A stretch of 64,000 bases of DNA from Pseudomonas bubulae (lineage in GTDB: Bacteria > Pseudomonadota > Gammaproteobacteria > Pseudomonadales > Pseudomonadaceae): contig NZ_CP146077.1 in the NCBI RefSeq assembly GCF_037023725.1, positions 3,819,001 through 3,883,000 on the forward strand, given 5' to 3'. Made by a program: the position numbers and the translations under genes. Below the pieces are notes generated by a model. It did no database searches. It had not been told where the DNA came from and was given only the letters and a program-made list of their open reading frames with translations. This document shows, piece after piece, positions 18,968-26,640 of the stretch (position 1 is the first letter of the stretch; each line of letters begins with the position of its first letter).

Positions 18968-19768
18968 CTATTCGCTGCCTCTGGAGGTCAGAGTCGACAG
19001 TTTGGGAAGACTGTCCAGGTTGATTGCGGTGATTTCATCAGCCGCTTCGAGCAACGCCGCTTTGAGGGTCTGCATACGCTCAGGGGTTAGGCGAACGCTT
19101 GGGCCGGCAATGCTGATGACGCCGATAACCTGATGCTGCGAGTCTCGGATCGCCGCTGCCATCGCCGCCGCGCCAATTTCAAAACTTTCGTCGACTGAGG
19201 CATAGCTTTGATCACGTGCGAGCTGCAGATTTTTGAGCAGATGGTCGATTGTGGTCGCTGCGTTAGGTCCATATTCACCGGGTTTAGCCAGGCCTTGACG
19301 GTAAACCAGTTCCAGTGCGCGTTCGTTGCTCAAGCTGCTCAGCCAGGCAAGTCCTGAGGCTGTGCAACAGAGTTTGGCTTCAGCCCCCGAATCAGGGTCG
19401 TAGCGCAGCCCGGAGCGCGTGCCTTGTGCCTTGGAGATCCATACCAAATTATCGCCATCTACAATGCTCAACCGCACGAGTTCACCGGACAGGCGGGCGA
19501 GGCGATCAAGTATCGGTTTGGCGAGGTCGACTATGTTGCTCTGGGACAGGTGCTTAAATGCAAGCGAGACTACTTTGAGGGCAAGAACATAATTGCCATG
19601 CTGATGGTCTTGGCGCACAAAACCCTGTTCGACCAAGCAATTAAGCATGCGGTGAGTAGCGCTCGGCGGAATGTCCAAGGCTTCAGCCACTTGCTGAAGG
19701 GCTAGCCCGGTGCTTTTTCCGGCCAACAGCTCAATAGCGTGCAGGCCGCGTTCCAGCGCATTACTCAT
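18968..19768 (-). CDS. IclR-family transcriptional regulator
   Basis: A 266-residue regulator: N-terminal winged helix (ALERGLHAIELLAGKSTGLA, recognition helix around PPSATHRMLNCLVEQGFV) and C-terminal effector domain (CTASGLAWLS, then VIGVISIAGPSVRLT). IclR proteins of this kind sense aromatic or related acids. The gene lies between the two halves of its presumed regulon and has its own palindromic operator at 19814-19830, so it probably controls itself. Start supported by AAGGAA. Confidence 0.92.
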   Translation of the reverse strand: MSNALERGLHAIELLAGKSTGLALQQVAEALDIPPSATHRMLNCLVEQGFVRQDHQHGNYVLALKVVSLAFKHLSQSNIVDLAKPILDRLARLSGELVRLSIVDGDNLVWISKAQGTRSGLRYDPDSGAEAKLCCTASGLAWLSSLSNERALELVYRQGLAKPGEYGPNAATTIDHLLKNLQLARDQSYASVDESFEIGAAAMAAAIRDSQHQVIGVISIAGPSVRLTPERMQTLKAALLEAADEITAINLDSLPKLSTLTSRGSE

Positions 19769-19813
19769 TGTTGTTCCTTAGCGTGTGAGAGATAAGCTCC
19801 CGACGAAAATATA

Positions 19814-19830
19814 TTGGAATACTATTCCAA
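19814..19830. promoter_or_regulatory. Predicted IclR operator 2 (regulator promoter)
   Basis: TTGGAATACTATTCCAA: a perfect 8+1+8 palindrome 46 bp upstream of the iclR-type start. This is the best of the three copies. Confidence 0.75.
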
Positions 19831-19997
19831 TCGTTATGAGGCTGCAAACCAAGGGCGTCGCCTCAATTTTCAGCCATTCGCTGCGGTAGCTCATGATTCA
19901 TTGCCACGCAGAAAATCACTCAACGCTGCTGTCAGTTTACCGGGCCGCACAAATGAGGGTAATCACGCCAGTGCCGAGGATCATGGTCGCGAGGGAC

Positions 19998-20804
19998 TCA
20001 GATCCCGAAAAACGTCTTGTAGCAGCCTAATTGCTCATTGAGCATGTAGCTCCCTGGCTGCACAGGGTGGCCCGCCGCATGCGCCTCGCGAAGCAAGCGA
20101 GTCTCGACGGGTTGCATGATGATATCTGCCACCAGTGCTCCGGCAGACAAGTTGGCGAGATCAATAGGCAGTGGGTCTTCATCCGAAAGCCCTAACGGCG
20201 TTGCGTTGATGGCAATGTCGACTAACTTAAGGTGTTGCGGCTGAGCAACCTCGCAACGCCCTGGCCAATGTTGATCCAACCTGGCGAGCAGATCTTGGGC
20301 TTTAACCGTATCCGGTTCTTGCAGATACAACCGGTCTATTCCTGCTTGCAGTAATGCTGCAGCTATCGAACTTCCCGCACCACCTCCTCCGGCCATTACG
20401 ACAAGCTTCCCCGCCAGTTCGTATCCCTTGCGCTGCATGCCCAGGGCAAAGCCTGCACCATCGAAGTTATCAGCCTCCCACACTCCTTGTTCGTTGCGCC
20501 GCAATGCGTTGGTGCTGCCGGAGACCTGAACGGCGAGGCTTACCTTATCCGCGAATTCACGAGCGGCAAACTTATGAGGAATGGTAATCAGCATTCCCGA
20601 AAAATTTTCCATCGCTTGTAGGCCGCGAATCACGGTAGCGAGCTGTTCAGGCCGCGCATGCACCGCAATCATCACCGCATCCACGCCTTCCTCGGCGAAT
20701 ACCTTGTTCAGTAACTGTGGAGCCTTCACCTGTATTACCGGATCACCTACAACCGCAAAAAATCGGGTATTGCCTGTAGGACTGGGTATCAAAAACTCAG
20801 ACAT
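19998..20804 (-). CDS. Shikimate dehydrogenase homologue (AroE/YdiB-like)
   Basis: A 268-residue NAD(P)-dependent dehydrogenase of the shikimate/quinate group. The catalytic Lys (LITIPHK, about residue 70) and Asp (NFDGAGF, about 107) are present, as is the dinucleotide motif (MAGGGGAGSS). The two serines that hold the shikimate carboxylate in AroE (S-x-S-P near residue 15) are replaced by QVKAP, which argues against a biosynthetic role and for a different substrate. A palindromic operator lies upstream, so it belongs to the IclR regulon. I prefer the ATG at 20804 for spacing to AGGAGA. Confidence 0.85.
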   Translation of the reverse strand: MSEFLIPSPTGNTRFFAVVGDPVIQVKAPQLLNKVFAEEGVDAVMIAVHARPEQLATVIRGLQAMENFSGMLITIPHKFAAREFADKVSLAVQVSGSTNALRRNEQGVWEADNFDGAGFALGMQRKGYELAGKLVVMAGGGGAGSSIAAALLQAGIDRLYLQEPDTVKAQDLLARLDQHWPGRCEVAQPQHLKLVDIAINATPLGLSDEDPLPIDLANLSAGALVADIIMQPVETRLLREAHAAGHPVQPGSYMLNEQLGCYKTFFGI

Positions 20805-21112
20805 CACGTTCTCCTAGGGTATTCCATGGCTTTGTCCGGCTACTATCCGCCTGGGATGAAGGCGATGTGGGCCCGGCTAATTGACGAATGAGCATCACGT
20901 GTTGCGCACAGAGCCAGCGCTTTACGCAGTGCCTGGGTCGGCGGTAAAAACCTACCATATCAATACTGGAATACTATTCCAATAAAATAATTGATTCCTT
21001 TTAGCTAGCGCTGATGCAGGCCTACGCTTCCGTTTTGAACAATAATCCATGATCGATTGGTAATTTTTCCCATGTCATGTCAGCAGAGTCACGAGCTGCT
21101 CGGCTGGGTTCG
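20805..21112. other. Intergenic region upstream of the shikimate dehydrogenase homologue
   Basis: About 300 bp without a gene. It holds the third operator (20966-20982) and presumably the promoter of the dehydrogenase gene. The right part is AT-rich and joins the IS30 remnant. Confidence 0.5.
20966..20982. promoter_or_regulatory. Predicted IclR operator 3 (shikimate dehydrogenase promoter)
   Basis: CTGGAATACTATTCCAA: identical to operator 2 except for the first base. It is about 160 bp upstream of the dehydrogenase start, further than the other two sites are from their genes. Confidence 0.7.
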
Positions 21113-21253
21113 TGCAATGACACCAACCGGTTGTTAACGCAGTGCTTCCCTAAAGGAACCGACCTTGTCGTAAGGCAGCTAAATAGCCGTCCTCGCAAGA
21201 CACTAAACTACGAAACATCCGCTGAACGATTTAGCCCATCTGTTGCATCGTAA
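21113..21253 (+). mobile_element. IS30-family transposase C-terminal remnant
   Basis: The frame reads NDTNRLLTQCFPKGTDLVVR and then LNSRPRKTLNYETSAERF, the end of an IS30 DDE transposase around its catalytic Glu region, with an internal deletion. It is not the same as the complete IS30 element at 26641. It directly abuts the IS66 remnant. Confidence 0.75.
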
Positions 21254-22101
21254 GCGAATGGTTCAGCGTTGAACGGCAAGTGTGTGGCGAGTGGGTCTGC
21301 AACGACTGCGAAACCATGATCCAAGCACCGGTTCCCGCGCCGGTCATTGATAAAGGCATCACTACAACCTTGGCCCAGTGGGTTGGTACCTACGGTGTGC
21401 AACTGCAGCCCTGGTCGATCGGGCGAGTATGCCCGCAACTTTTTGGCGACTGGAAAGGCAAGTTGGTCTGCAACGACTAGGACGGCTACAAAGCCAGCTT
21501 TGCTCTGGGCGTGACTGAAATCGGCTGCATGGCCCATGTCCGGCGCAAGTTTTACGAATTGCACGCCACCAAGAAAAGCTTCCTCGCGGAGCAGGCGTTG
21601 CAGTACATCGCTGCGATATACGAGGTTGAGCGCGAAGTTCGAGACCTTGAGCCTGATGAGCGACGACGAATACGTCAGGAAAAAGCAGTTCCGCTGATGG
21701 AAACCTTACATGCCTGGATGATCGATCAGCGCGGGCTTGTGTTTGAGGGGTTGGCCATCACCAAAGCCTTGGATTACAGCCTCAAGCGCTGGGCGGCGCT
21801 GTCGCGCTACCTCGATGACGGTGCTGTACCCATTGATAACAACTGGTGCGAAAACCAAATCAGGCCTTGGGCTCTTGGACGCAAAAACTGGCTCTTCGCA
21901 GGGTAGTTACACAGTGGCAAACGCGCTGCTGCGTTGATGAGCCTGATCCAGTCGGCCAAGCTCAACGGGCATGATCCGTATGCCTACTTGAAGGACGTTT
22001 TCACTCGTCTGCCGACGCAGCGGGCAAGTGAGATTCAGGAGCTGCTGCCGCATCGTTGGCAACCGGATTAGTTGCGCAAGATGGGATGCCCGGACGGTTA
22101 C
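21254..22101 (+). mobile_element. IS66-family transposase remnant (right flank of the catabolic cluster)
   Basis: Degraded TnpC: zinc-finger-like CGEWVCNDCE, then APVIDKGI, a deletion, LAQWVGTYGVQLQPW, another deletion, then KGKLVCND, a stop at 21478, and the long open stretch to GRKNWLFAG with a stop at 21904, continuing to LPHRWQPD. The terminal repeat (GTAACCGTCCGGGCATCCCA read inward) closes it at 22101. It cannot make an active enzyme. The same element type is at 5356 and 12565. Confidence 0.85.
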
Positions 22102-22324
22102 GCAACAACCAGGGGAAGATGCGCTGCAGACGCTGGAGGTGTGCGCGCCGGTGCTGGTTGAGCAGTTGCAGGAGGTGTTGGTGCGGGCGGTGGAACGTCG
22201 GGATTTTGAAGTTCAGTTGCGGGCTGTGCTGGAGGTTTGGTTTACGAAATACCCGCAATCTTCAGCAGCCGAGACGGCTTTGTTTGAAGGGTTGCTTAGG
22301 AGTGGGTTGGTGAGCCAAGCATAG
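22102..22324 (+). pseudogene. Unknown gene, 3' fragment next to the IS66 end
   Basis: About 73 codons in one frame (TQQPGEDALQTLEVCAPVLV, later EVWFTKYPQSSAAETALFEG). It is helical and soluble and starts right at the IS66 end, so its 5' part was displaced. It shares PGEDAL and its DNA with the ORF at 10241. Read together, the two would make a protein of about 95 residues. Function unknown. Confidence 0.4.
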
Positions 22325-22365
22325 GTAACAACGCTTTGAGGACAAAGAATTGGTGGAGATCTGTG

Positions 22366-22539
22366 ATGGTTAATACATACAAGAGTGACGTATTTGAGTC
22401 GATTCACAGCTCCGCTGCTGCACTGCTGGAAATCGGTGCCATATACAAATCAGCTATGTGTGAATTCGACGCATCCTGTATCGCCGACGTACCTGCCGAA
22501 TTAAAACCTGACCAGATTAAGCAGGCCAGCGCAAACTGA
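22366..22539 (+). pseudogene. HigA/NadS-like antitoxin or regulator, N-terminal half
   Basis: The 57 residues resemble the N-terminus of Xre-type antitoxins of the HigA/NadS kind (YKSDVFESIHSSAAALLEIG, then FDASCIADV). The DNA-binding helices that should follow the KPDQI segment are gone: the frame is cut by a sequence that looks like the end of an IS3-family element at 22533. No toxin gene remains. Confidence 0.6.
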
Positions 22540-22562
22540 ATTGCCCCGAACCTTCTAGACAG
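22533..22562 (+). repeat. Solitary IS3-type terminal repeat
   Basis: ACTGAATTGCCCCGAACC followed by TTCTAGACAG matches, with a few changes, the left end of the complete IS3 element at 24080 (ACTGAATCGCCCCGGG and CCTAGACAC). No transposase follows. It marks the point where the HigA-like gene was broken. Confidence 0.65.
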
Positions 22563-22619
22563 CAAGCCCAACCGATAGCCCTCAGTATTTCCCCGAGTTC
22601 CGACATAGTCCCGGTGCCG

Positions 22620-23711
22620 TCAGGCACGACGTAGATCCTTTTCTACGCGCTGCAAGCGTTTCAGATCCAACAACGGGTTGCCGTAAAGAAAGCTTGGTGC
22701 GATCTCCTCGTTTTTTTTCGAGGGCCGCTCATGTTCATGATCGGGAAAAAATGGCAAGTCAGGATGATCGGGCGCCGAGTCGGCACGGTAGATCTCCTTG
22801 CTTGCACCTGGCGGGTACAACATGTACGCATAGTCCATTAGTGTATGCAGGCGCAGCAACCAATGCCAACCATCCGATAGAGCAATGCGCAGGTGCCAGC
22901 CGCGCTTTCGTTTCAGCGCAGTACCAACCGTGCCGCCCAAGGCCTCGGCGACCATGGCGTGCAATGATGCGATCAGCTCATCCGGGATCGCCTCCCTTCG
23001 CTCGACCTCCGGCAGTCCAAGCGAGATCGAGAATAACGTTTCTAGAAAGAGCGCGACACACGGATACTCTTGGGCGGCCTGCAGGTGTTGAGCACATAAC
23101 GGCAATTGAATCAGCAGACCATTGTCGGTGGCGCTGCTCAACGTAGTGCGTGCACTGGCGACGGAAGGCGCCTTACAAGCCAGACAACTGCCCACTCCAG
23201 TAAAAATTATCGATCGGGAGACTGCGGTGTTCTCAAAGCGTCCTTCAGCCATCGCGGCCTGTTCTGCCGTCGCGCGGGTCATCCAGGCCTGCCAGGCATG
23301 GAACACAGCCGCAGCCGCCGGCGTGTCGAGTTGTGCGTAAAACGTCTCAGGTGTCGACACAGCGCACCAACCCATGTCTGCCGAATCATGTTCGCCGATG
23401 CCCTGTGCATGCCGATATCGATAGGTTCGCACGCAGCCGCAATGTTCGGTCTGTGCAAAGACCAGCACCTCTTCTTGGGTCTGGCGGATCCTGAACTTCG
23501 CGGGGGCAGCGTCCACCAACGTCTGCCAAGTCACGGCTTTATAGGTCACGCTTTCAAGCACGAATGGTAGTCGCCGGGCAAAGCCGTCGAAGTTCTTAAA
23601 GGCGAGTGACGCAACAAATAGATCCAGGGTTTCGCCAGTGACCACTTCGTCCTGAAGCTCCTCGAGCAACAAATCGATATTGAACAACTGCGGCATCTGA
23701 GTGTGTGGCAT
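22620..23711 (-). CDS. Hypothetical protein
   Basis: A protein of 363 residues if it starts at the ATG at 23711, which has an AAGGAA site; an upstream in-frame start at 23789 would add 26 unlikely residues. Features: EELQDEVVTGETLDLFVASL near the start, a CGC pair (EHCGCVRTY), a CxxC (SCLAC) and a charged tail. There are no membrane segments. I do not recognise the family. The two Cys pairs could bind a metal. Confidence 0.65.
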   Translation of the reverse strand: MPHTQMPQLFNIDLLLEELQDEVVTGETLDLFVASLAFKNFDGFARRLPFVLESVTYKAVTWQTLVDAAPAKFRIRQTQEEVLVFAQTEHCGCVRTYRYRHAQGIGEHDSADMGWCAVSTPETFYAQLDTPAAAAVFHAWQAWMTRATAEQAAMAEGRFENTAVSRSIIFTGVGSCLACKAPSVASARTTLSSATDNGLLIQLPLCAQHLQAAQEYPCVALFLETLFSISLGLPEVERREAIPDELIASLHAMVAEALGGTVGTALKRKRGWHLRIALSDGWHWLLRLHTLMDYAYMLYPPGASKEIYRADSAPDHPDLPFFPDHEHERPSKKNEEIAPSFLYGNPLLDLKRLQRVEKDLRRA

Positions 23712-24079
23712 GGCAGTTTCCTTCTGCTGGATAATAATACCGTGATAGTGCTTGTCCCCCGACTGCTGCAGGCGGCTGGGCACAATCATCGATCCAAAGC
23801 TGACGTTGGTGGAAGGCAGTTGTCGGCCAAAAGGAGCAAGTCGAGACTTTTACACATAAACACAGGCGTGGAGACTAGTCACTCAGCAACAGCCCTCCGT
23901 CGTAAAGCATTACGGAGGGCTTAGTCTCTTAGATCATCGGAGTAGTTCTAATTCATAGAGCCGGTCTTTAGCAAGGCCTATTCGACACTCAACATTATCG
24001 ACGCGGGAGCCTTTTCACCGAAAAGATTTTCTCTACGTTTTTTCTGGACCTTGACAACCCTGTTACCGATCTCACGAAC
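23712..24079. other. Intergenic region with a two-part hairpin
   Basis: About 370 bp between the hypothetical gene and the IS3 element. No gene seen. It contains the inverted repeats at 23871-23928 and presumably the promoter of the leftward gene. Confidence 0.5.
23871..23928 (+). terminator. Nested inverted repeat, possible terminator
   Basis: Outer arms GAGACTA/TAGTCTC (23871-23877 and 23922-23928) enclose a 10-bp stem AGCCCTCCGT/ACGGAGGGCT (23891-23900 and 23912-23921). There is no long T run. It could be a terminator, a structured RNA or the palindromic core of a lost element. Confidence 0.4.
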
Positions 24080-24141
24080 TGAATCGCCCCGGGTTTCCTA
24101 GACACCTCTTTGCCTTAAAATGAGGCCAATCAGGAGGTGCC

Positions 24142-24420
24142 ATGAGCAACCCACGTAATCCCGAAGAATTCAAAATCCAAGCAGTCAATCAAGTGATCGA
24201 AAAGAAGCTGCCTGTCGCTGATGTGGCAGCACGTCTCGGTGTATCGACTCACAGCCTTTATGCGTGGGTAAAGCGCTACAGCAAGCCACAGGAAGAACGA
24301 CAGCAAGGCGATGATCAGCAGGCTGAACTTCGACGTCTTAGGGCGGAGCTCAAGCGGGTCACTGAAGAGCGAGACATATTAAAAAAGGCCGCCGCGTACT
24401 TTGCCAAGGAGTGCGGTTGA
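24142..24420 (+). CDS. IS3-family transposase OrfA
   Basis: A 92-residue OrfA with a helix-turn-helix (KLPVADVAARLGVSTHSLYA) and a C-terminal leucine-zipper-like helix (ELRRLRAELKRVTEERDILK). Near 24378-24384 the heptamer AAAAAAG lies in the zero frame as A-AAA-AAG, the classical -1 frameshift site that makes the OrfAB transposase in this family. Confidence 0.92.
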   Translation: MSNPRNPEEFKIQAVNQVIEKKLPVADVAARLGVSTHSLYAWVKRYSKPQEERQQGDDQQAELRRLRAELKRVTEERDILKKAAAYFAKECG

Positions 24421-25292
24421 AGTACGCCTTTATCAAGCAGCAGGCTGCCGACTACTCCGTTCGACGGCTTTGCCTGACGCTCAAAATCCACCCCAGTGGC
24501 TACTACGCTTGGTTATCGGAACCGCAATCTGCGCGCGCCAAAGACGACCAGCGCCTGTTGGGGCTGATAAAACATTCATGGCTGGAGAGCGGCGGCGTTT
24601 ATGGCTATCGCAAAATCCATGATGACCTGCGTGAAATCGGTGAGGCTTGCGGTCGCCATCGGGTTGCCAGATTGATGCGTATTGAAGGTCTGCGCTCTCA
24701 GACAGGGTACCGCCGACGTCCAGGGAAGTACGGAGGTAAACCTGCGGTGGCCTCACCCAACTTATTGAAGCGTCAGTTTGATGTGGTGGAACCCAACACG
24801 GTTTGGGTCACTGACATCACCTACATCCGCACGTACGAAGGCTGGCTGTATTTGGCAGTGGTACTGGACTTGTTTTCTCGCCAAGTAGTTGGCTGGTCAA
24901 TGAAACCGCAAATGACAAGCGATTTGGCCAATGATGCATTATTGATGGCCGTTTGGAGGCGTAAACCAAAACAAGAGGTGATGGTTCACAGCGACCAAGG
25001 CAGCCAGTACAGCAGCTCCGATTGGCGTAGTTTCTTGAAGGCGAACAATTTGGTTGCCAGCATGAGTCGTCGAGGTAACTGCCACGATAATGCTGTCGCA
25101 GAAAGTTTTTTCCAGCTTTTGAAGCGAGAACGGATCAAGCGAAAAATCTACATCACACGGGAAGATGCTCGTGGTGATGTATTCGATTACATCGAGATGT
25201 TTTACAACGCAAAACGTCGTCATGGTTTCAACAATCAGCTGTCCCCGGTAAAGTTTGAAAAGCGTTACGCAGCGAGCTTGGAGAGTGTCTAA
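24411..25292 (+). CDS. IS3-family transposase OrfB (DDE integrase domain)
   Basis: 293 residues in the -1 frame relative to OrfA, overlapping it by 10 bp. The DDE triad is present: Asp in VWVTDITYI, Asp in VMVHSDQGSQY and Glu in NAVAESFFQLLKRE. The HTH_21-type segment (GVYGYRKIHDDLRE) precedes it. It is probably made mainly as an OrfAB fusion. Frame intact, so the element may be active. Confidence 0.92.
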   Translation: MRLKYAFIKQQAADYSVRRLCLTLKIHPSGYYAWLSEPQSARAKDDQRLLGLIKHSWLESGGVYGYRKIHDDLREIGEACGRHRVARLMRIEGLRSQTGYRRRPGKYGGKPAVASPNLLKRQFDVVEPNTVWVTDITYIRTYEGWLYLAVVLDLFSRQVVGWSMKPQMTSDLANDALLMAVWRRKPKQEVMVHSDQGSQYSSSDWRSFLKANNLVASMSRRGNCHDNAVAESFFQLLKRERIKRKIYITREDARGDVFDYIEMFYNAKRRHGFNNQLSPVKFEKRYAASLESV

Positions 25293-25357
25293 AGAACCCG
25301 GGGCGATTCAGTGAGGTTCTACGAGACTCCTCCTGTCCTACAGACTGCTAGAGCTTA

Positions 25358-25618
25358 TCAAACAGCAAGAGGGGAACAGTGGAGCGTGTACTGACGATTG
25401 GCATTGATGGTTGTGTCGACTAAGAACCGGTGAATATTTCCGGATACAGAGACGTCAATTTCATCTACCGTAAGCCCTGACTCACCAAGTTCAACAGAGA
25501 TTTTGGTGCCGCTATCACAGCTCTCGATCTCTACGTCTCTATCTGGCAGGATGACCATTCTTCTGGGATTGCTATATAAGCAATGGAGCGTTAAATCAGC
25601 CTTACCCTTGTAGTTCAT
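25358..25618 (-). CDS. Small hypothetical protein
   Basis: 86 residues, cytoplasmic, predicted mostly beta (KADLTLHCLYSNPRRMVILP, later GNIHRFLVDTTI). An excellent AGGAGGTG site before the ATG argues that it is a real gene. It is divergent from the gene at 25861 across a 240-bp gap. Family unknown; an immunity or antitoxin role for its neighbour is only a possibility. Confidence 0.6.
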   Translation of the reverse strand: MNYKGKADLTLHCLYSNPRRMVILPDRDVEIESCDSGTKISVELGESGLTVDEIDVSVSGNIHRFLVDTTINANRQYTLHCSPLAV

Positions 25619-25860
25619 CTTGCACCTCCTATGTCGGTAAACCCGAGCGTATCATATGTGTCGAGCAATAGACGTTATGGCTGAATTCTCGCTGGGGCTT
25701 TCCGATTTTCCAAGATCGTATTCCGACTGTCCGGGCGCCCTTGCTACCATAACGTCGTTCCATAAGCGAAGCACTACAATCCTAATTTAGCATTGCAGAT
25801 GCCTGTTTTTTTGCGTGTGTGATATTGTCTGTAGCATCTCCACAAGGACAATAATCGAAC

Positions 25861-26445
25861 ATGCTGCTTTATCATTTCACCCGTGCTGGTGCTATCAACG
25901 ACATTCTCAAAAACGGAATTCTCCCTGGTAAGGTTCCATGTCAAGAGAACGGCAAACCGAAGCTTGTCTCCCTAACATCAAGGCTTGACCCGAGCGGACA
26001 TGGATTGATAACCGGACAATTGCTTTACGAGCAGACGTCTCCAGAGTTCCAATTCATGGCCAGCGTTTATCCTCAACTGATCACAGGTCAATCGCCCAAT
26101 AGACAGTTGCAACTATTCGACCAGACAGAGGTAGTTGTAGAGCTGGACATTAGCGATACAGATCCAAATTTATTGGACTACAACAGCTTTATTAATCTAA
26201 TACTGACGCAGATGAACTACTCGAAAATACATAAAAACCTTTTCAAAGCAGCTATTCTGGTCAGCACTCGGTATCCATTAGGTCATGATCATATAGCAAC
26301 CAAGAAATATGATAAGGAAGTACGAGATGTTCAATATTCAGGTGCCATCTCCGACCCTGGCTGGTTCCTCTATGATGGAACAATTTCGCCCAATATGATT
26401 AAGTGCATCAGGACTCGGGACAATCAGACCGGAAAATATATTTGA
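25861..26445 (+). CDS. Hypothetical protein, possible ADP-ribosyltransferase fold
   Basis: A 194-residue protein of lower GC than its surroundings. The N-terminus (LLYHFTRAGAINDILKNGIL, then KLVSLTSRLDPSG) resembles the YHFT...I...GI/L...S-T pattern that opens ART-fold proteins such as DarT-like and KptA-like enzymes. It ends with a probable beta-rich segment (ISDPGWFLYDGTISP). No signal peptide. The fold guess is from the pattern only. It could be a toxin with the divergent small gene as partner. Confidence 0.45.
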   Translation: MLLYHFTRAGAINDILKNGILPGKVPCQENGKPKLVSLTSRLDPSGHGLITGQLLYEQTSPEFQFMASVYPQLITGQSPNRQLQLFDQTEVVVELDISDTDPNLLDYNSFINLILTQMNYSKIHKNLFKAAILVSTRYPLGHDHIATKKYDKEVRDVQYSGAISDPGWFLYDGTISPNMIKCIRTRDNQTGKYI

Positions 26446-26640
26446 TCACGGTCATGTAAAAATTAAATTTTCTACTAGCCGATCAATAAAATCTATAGAA
26501 GTCGGCAAGATATTGGCGAGAGCCTCTCTGATCAGGGCATCGATCAATTTTGAGTGAGCGTTGGTTTTTCGGACAAGCACGACTTTAGAGTTGGTTCAAT
26601 CCTAGGCGATTGCAGATTTAGGGAAATAGTAGCTTTAGGG

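Larger units (their letters stand above)
24080..25310 (+). mobile_element. Complete IS3-family insertion sequence
   Basis: A 1231-bp element with imperfect terminal inverted repeats: both ends begin TGAATCGCCCCGGGTT, and TAGACAC follows a few bases later. It holds overlapping orfA and orfB. I see no clear target duplication in the flanks. The related solitary end at 22533 shows that more than one copy has been here. Confidence 0.85.

Noticed and set aside
24070..25320. Target-site duplication around the IS3 element
   Set aside because: The flanking bases do not match, so no duplication can be claimed.
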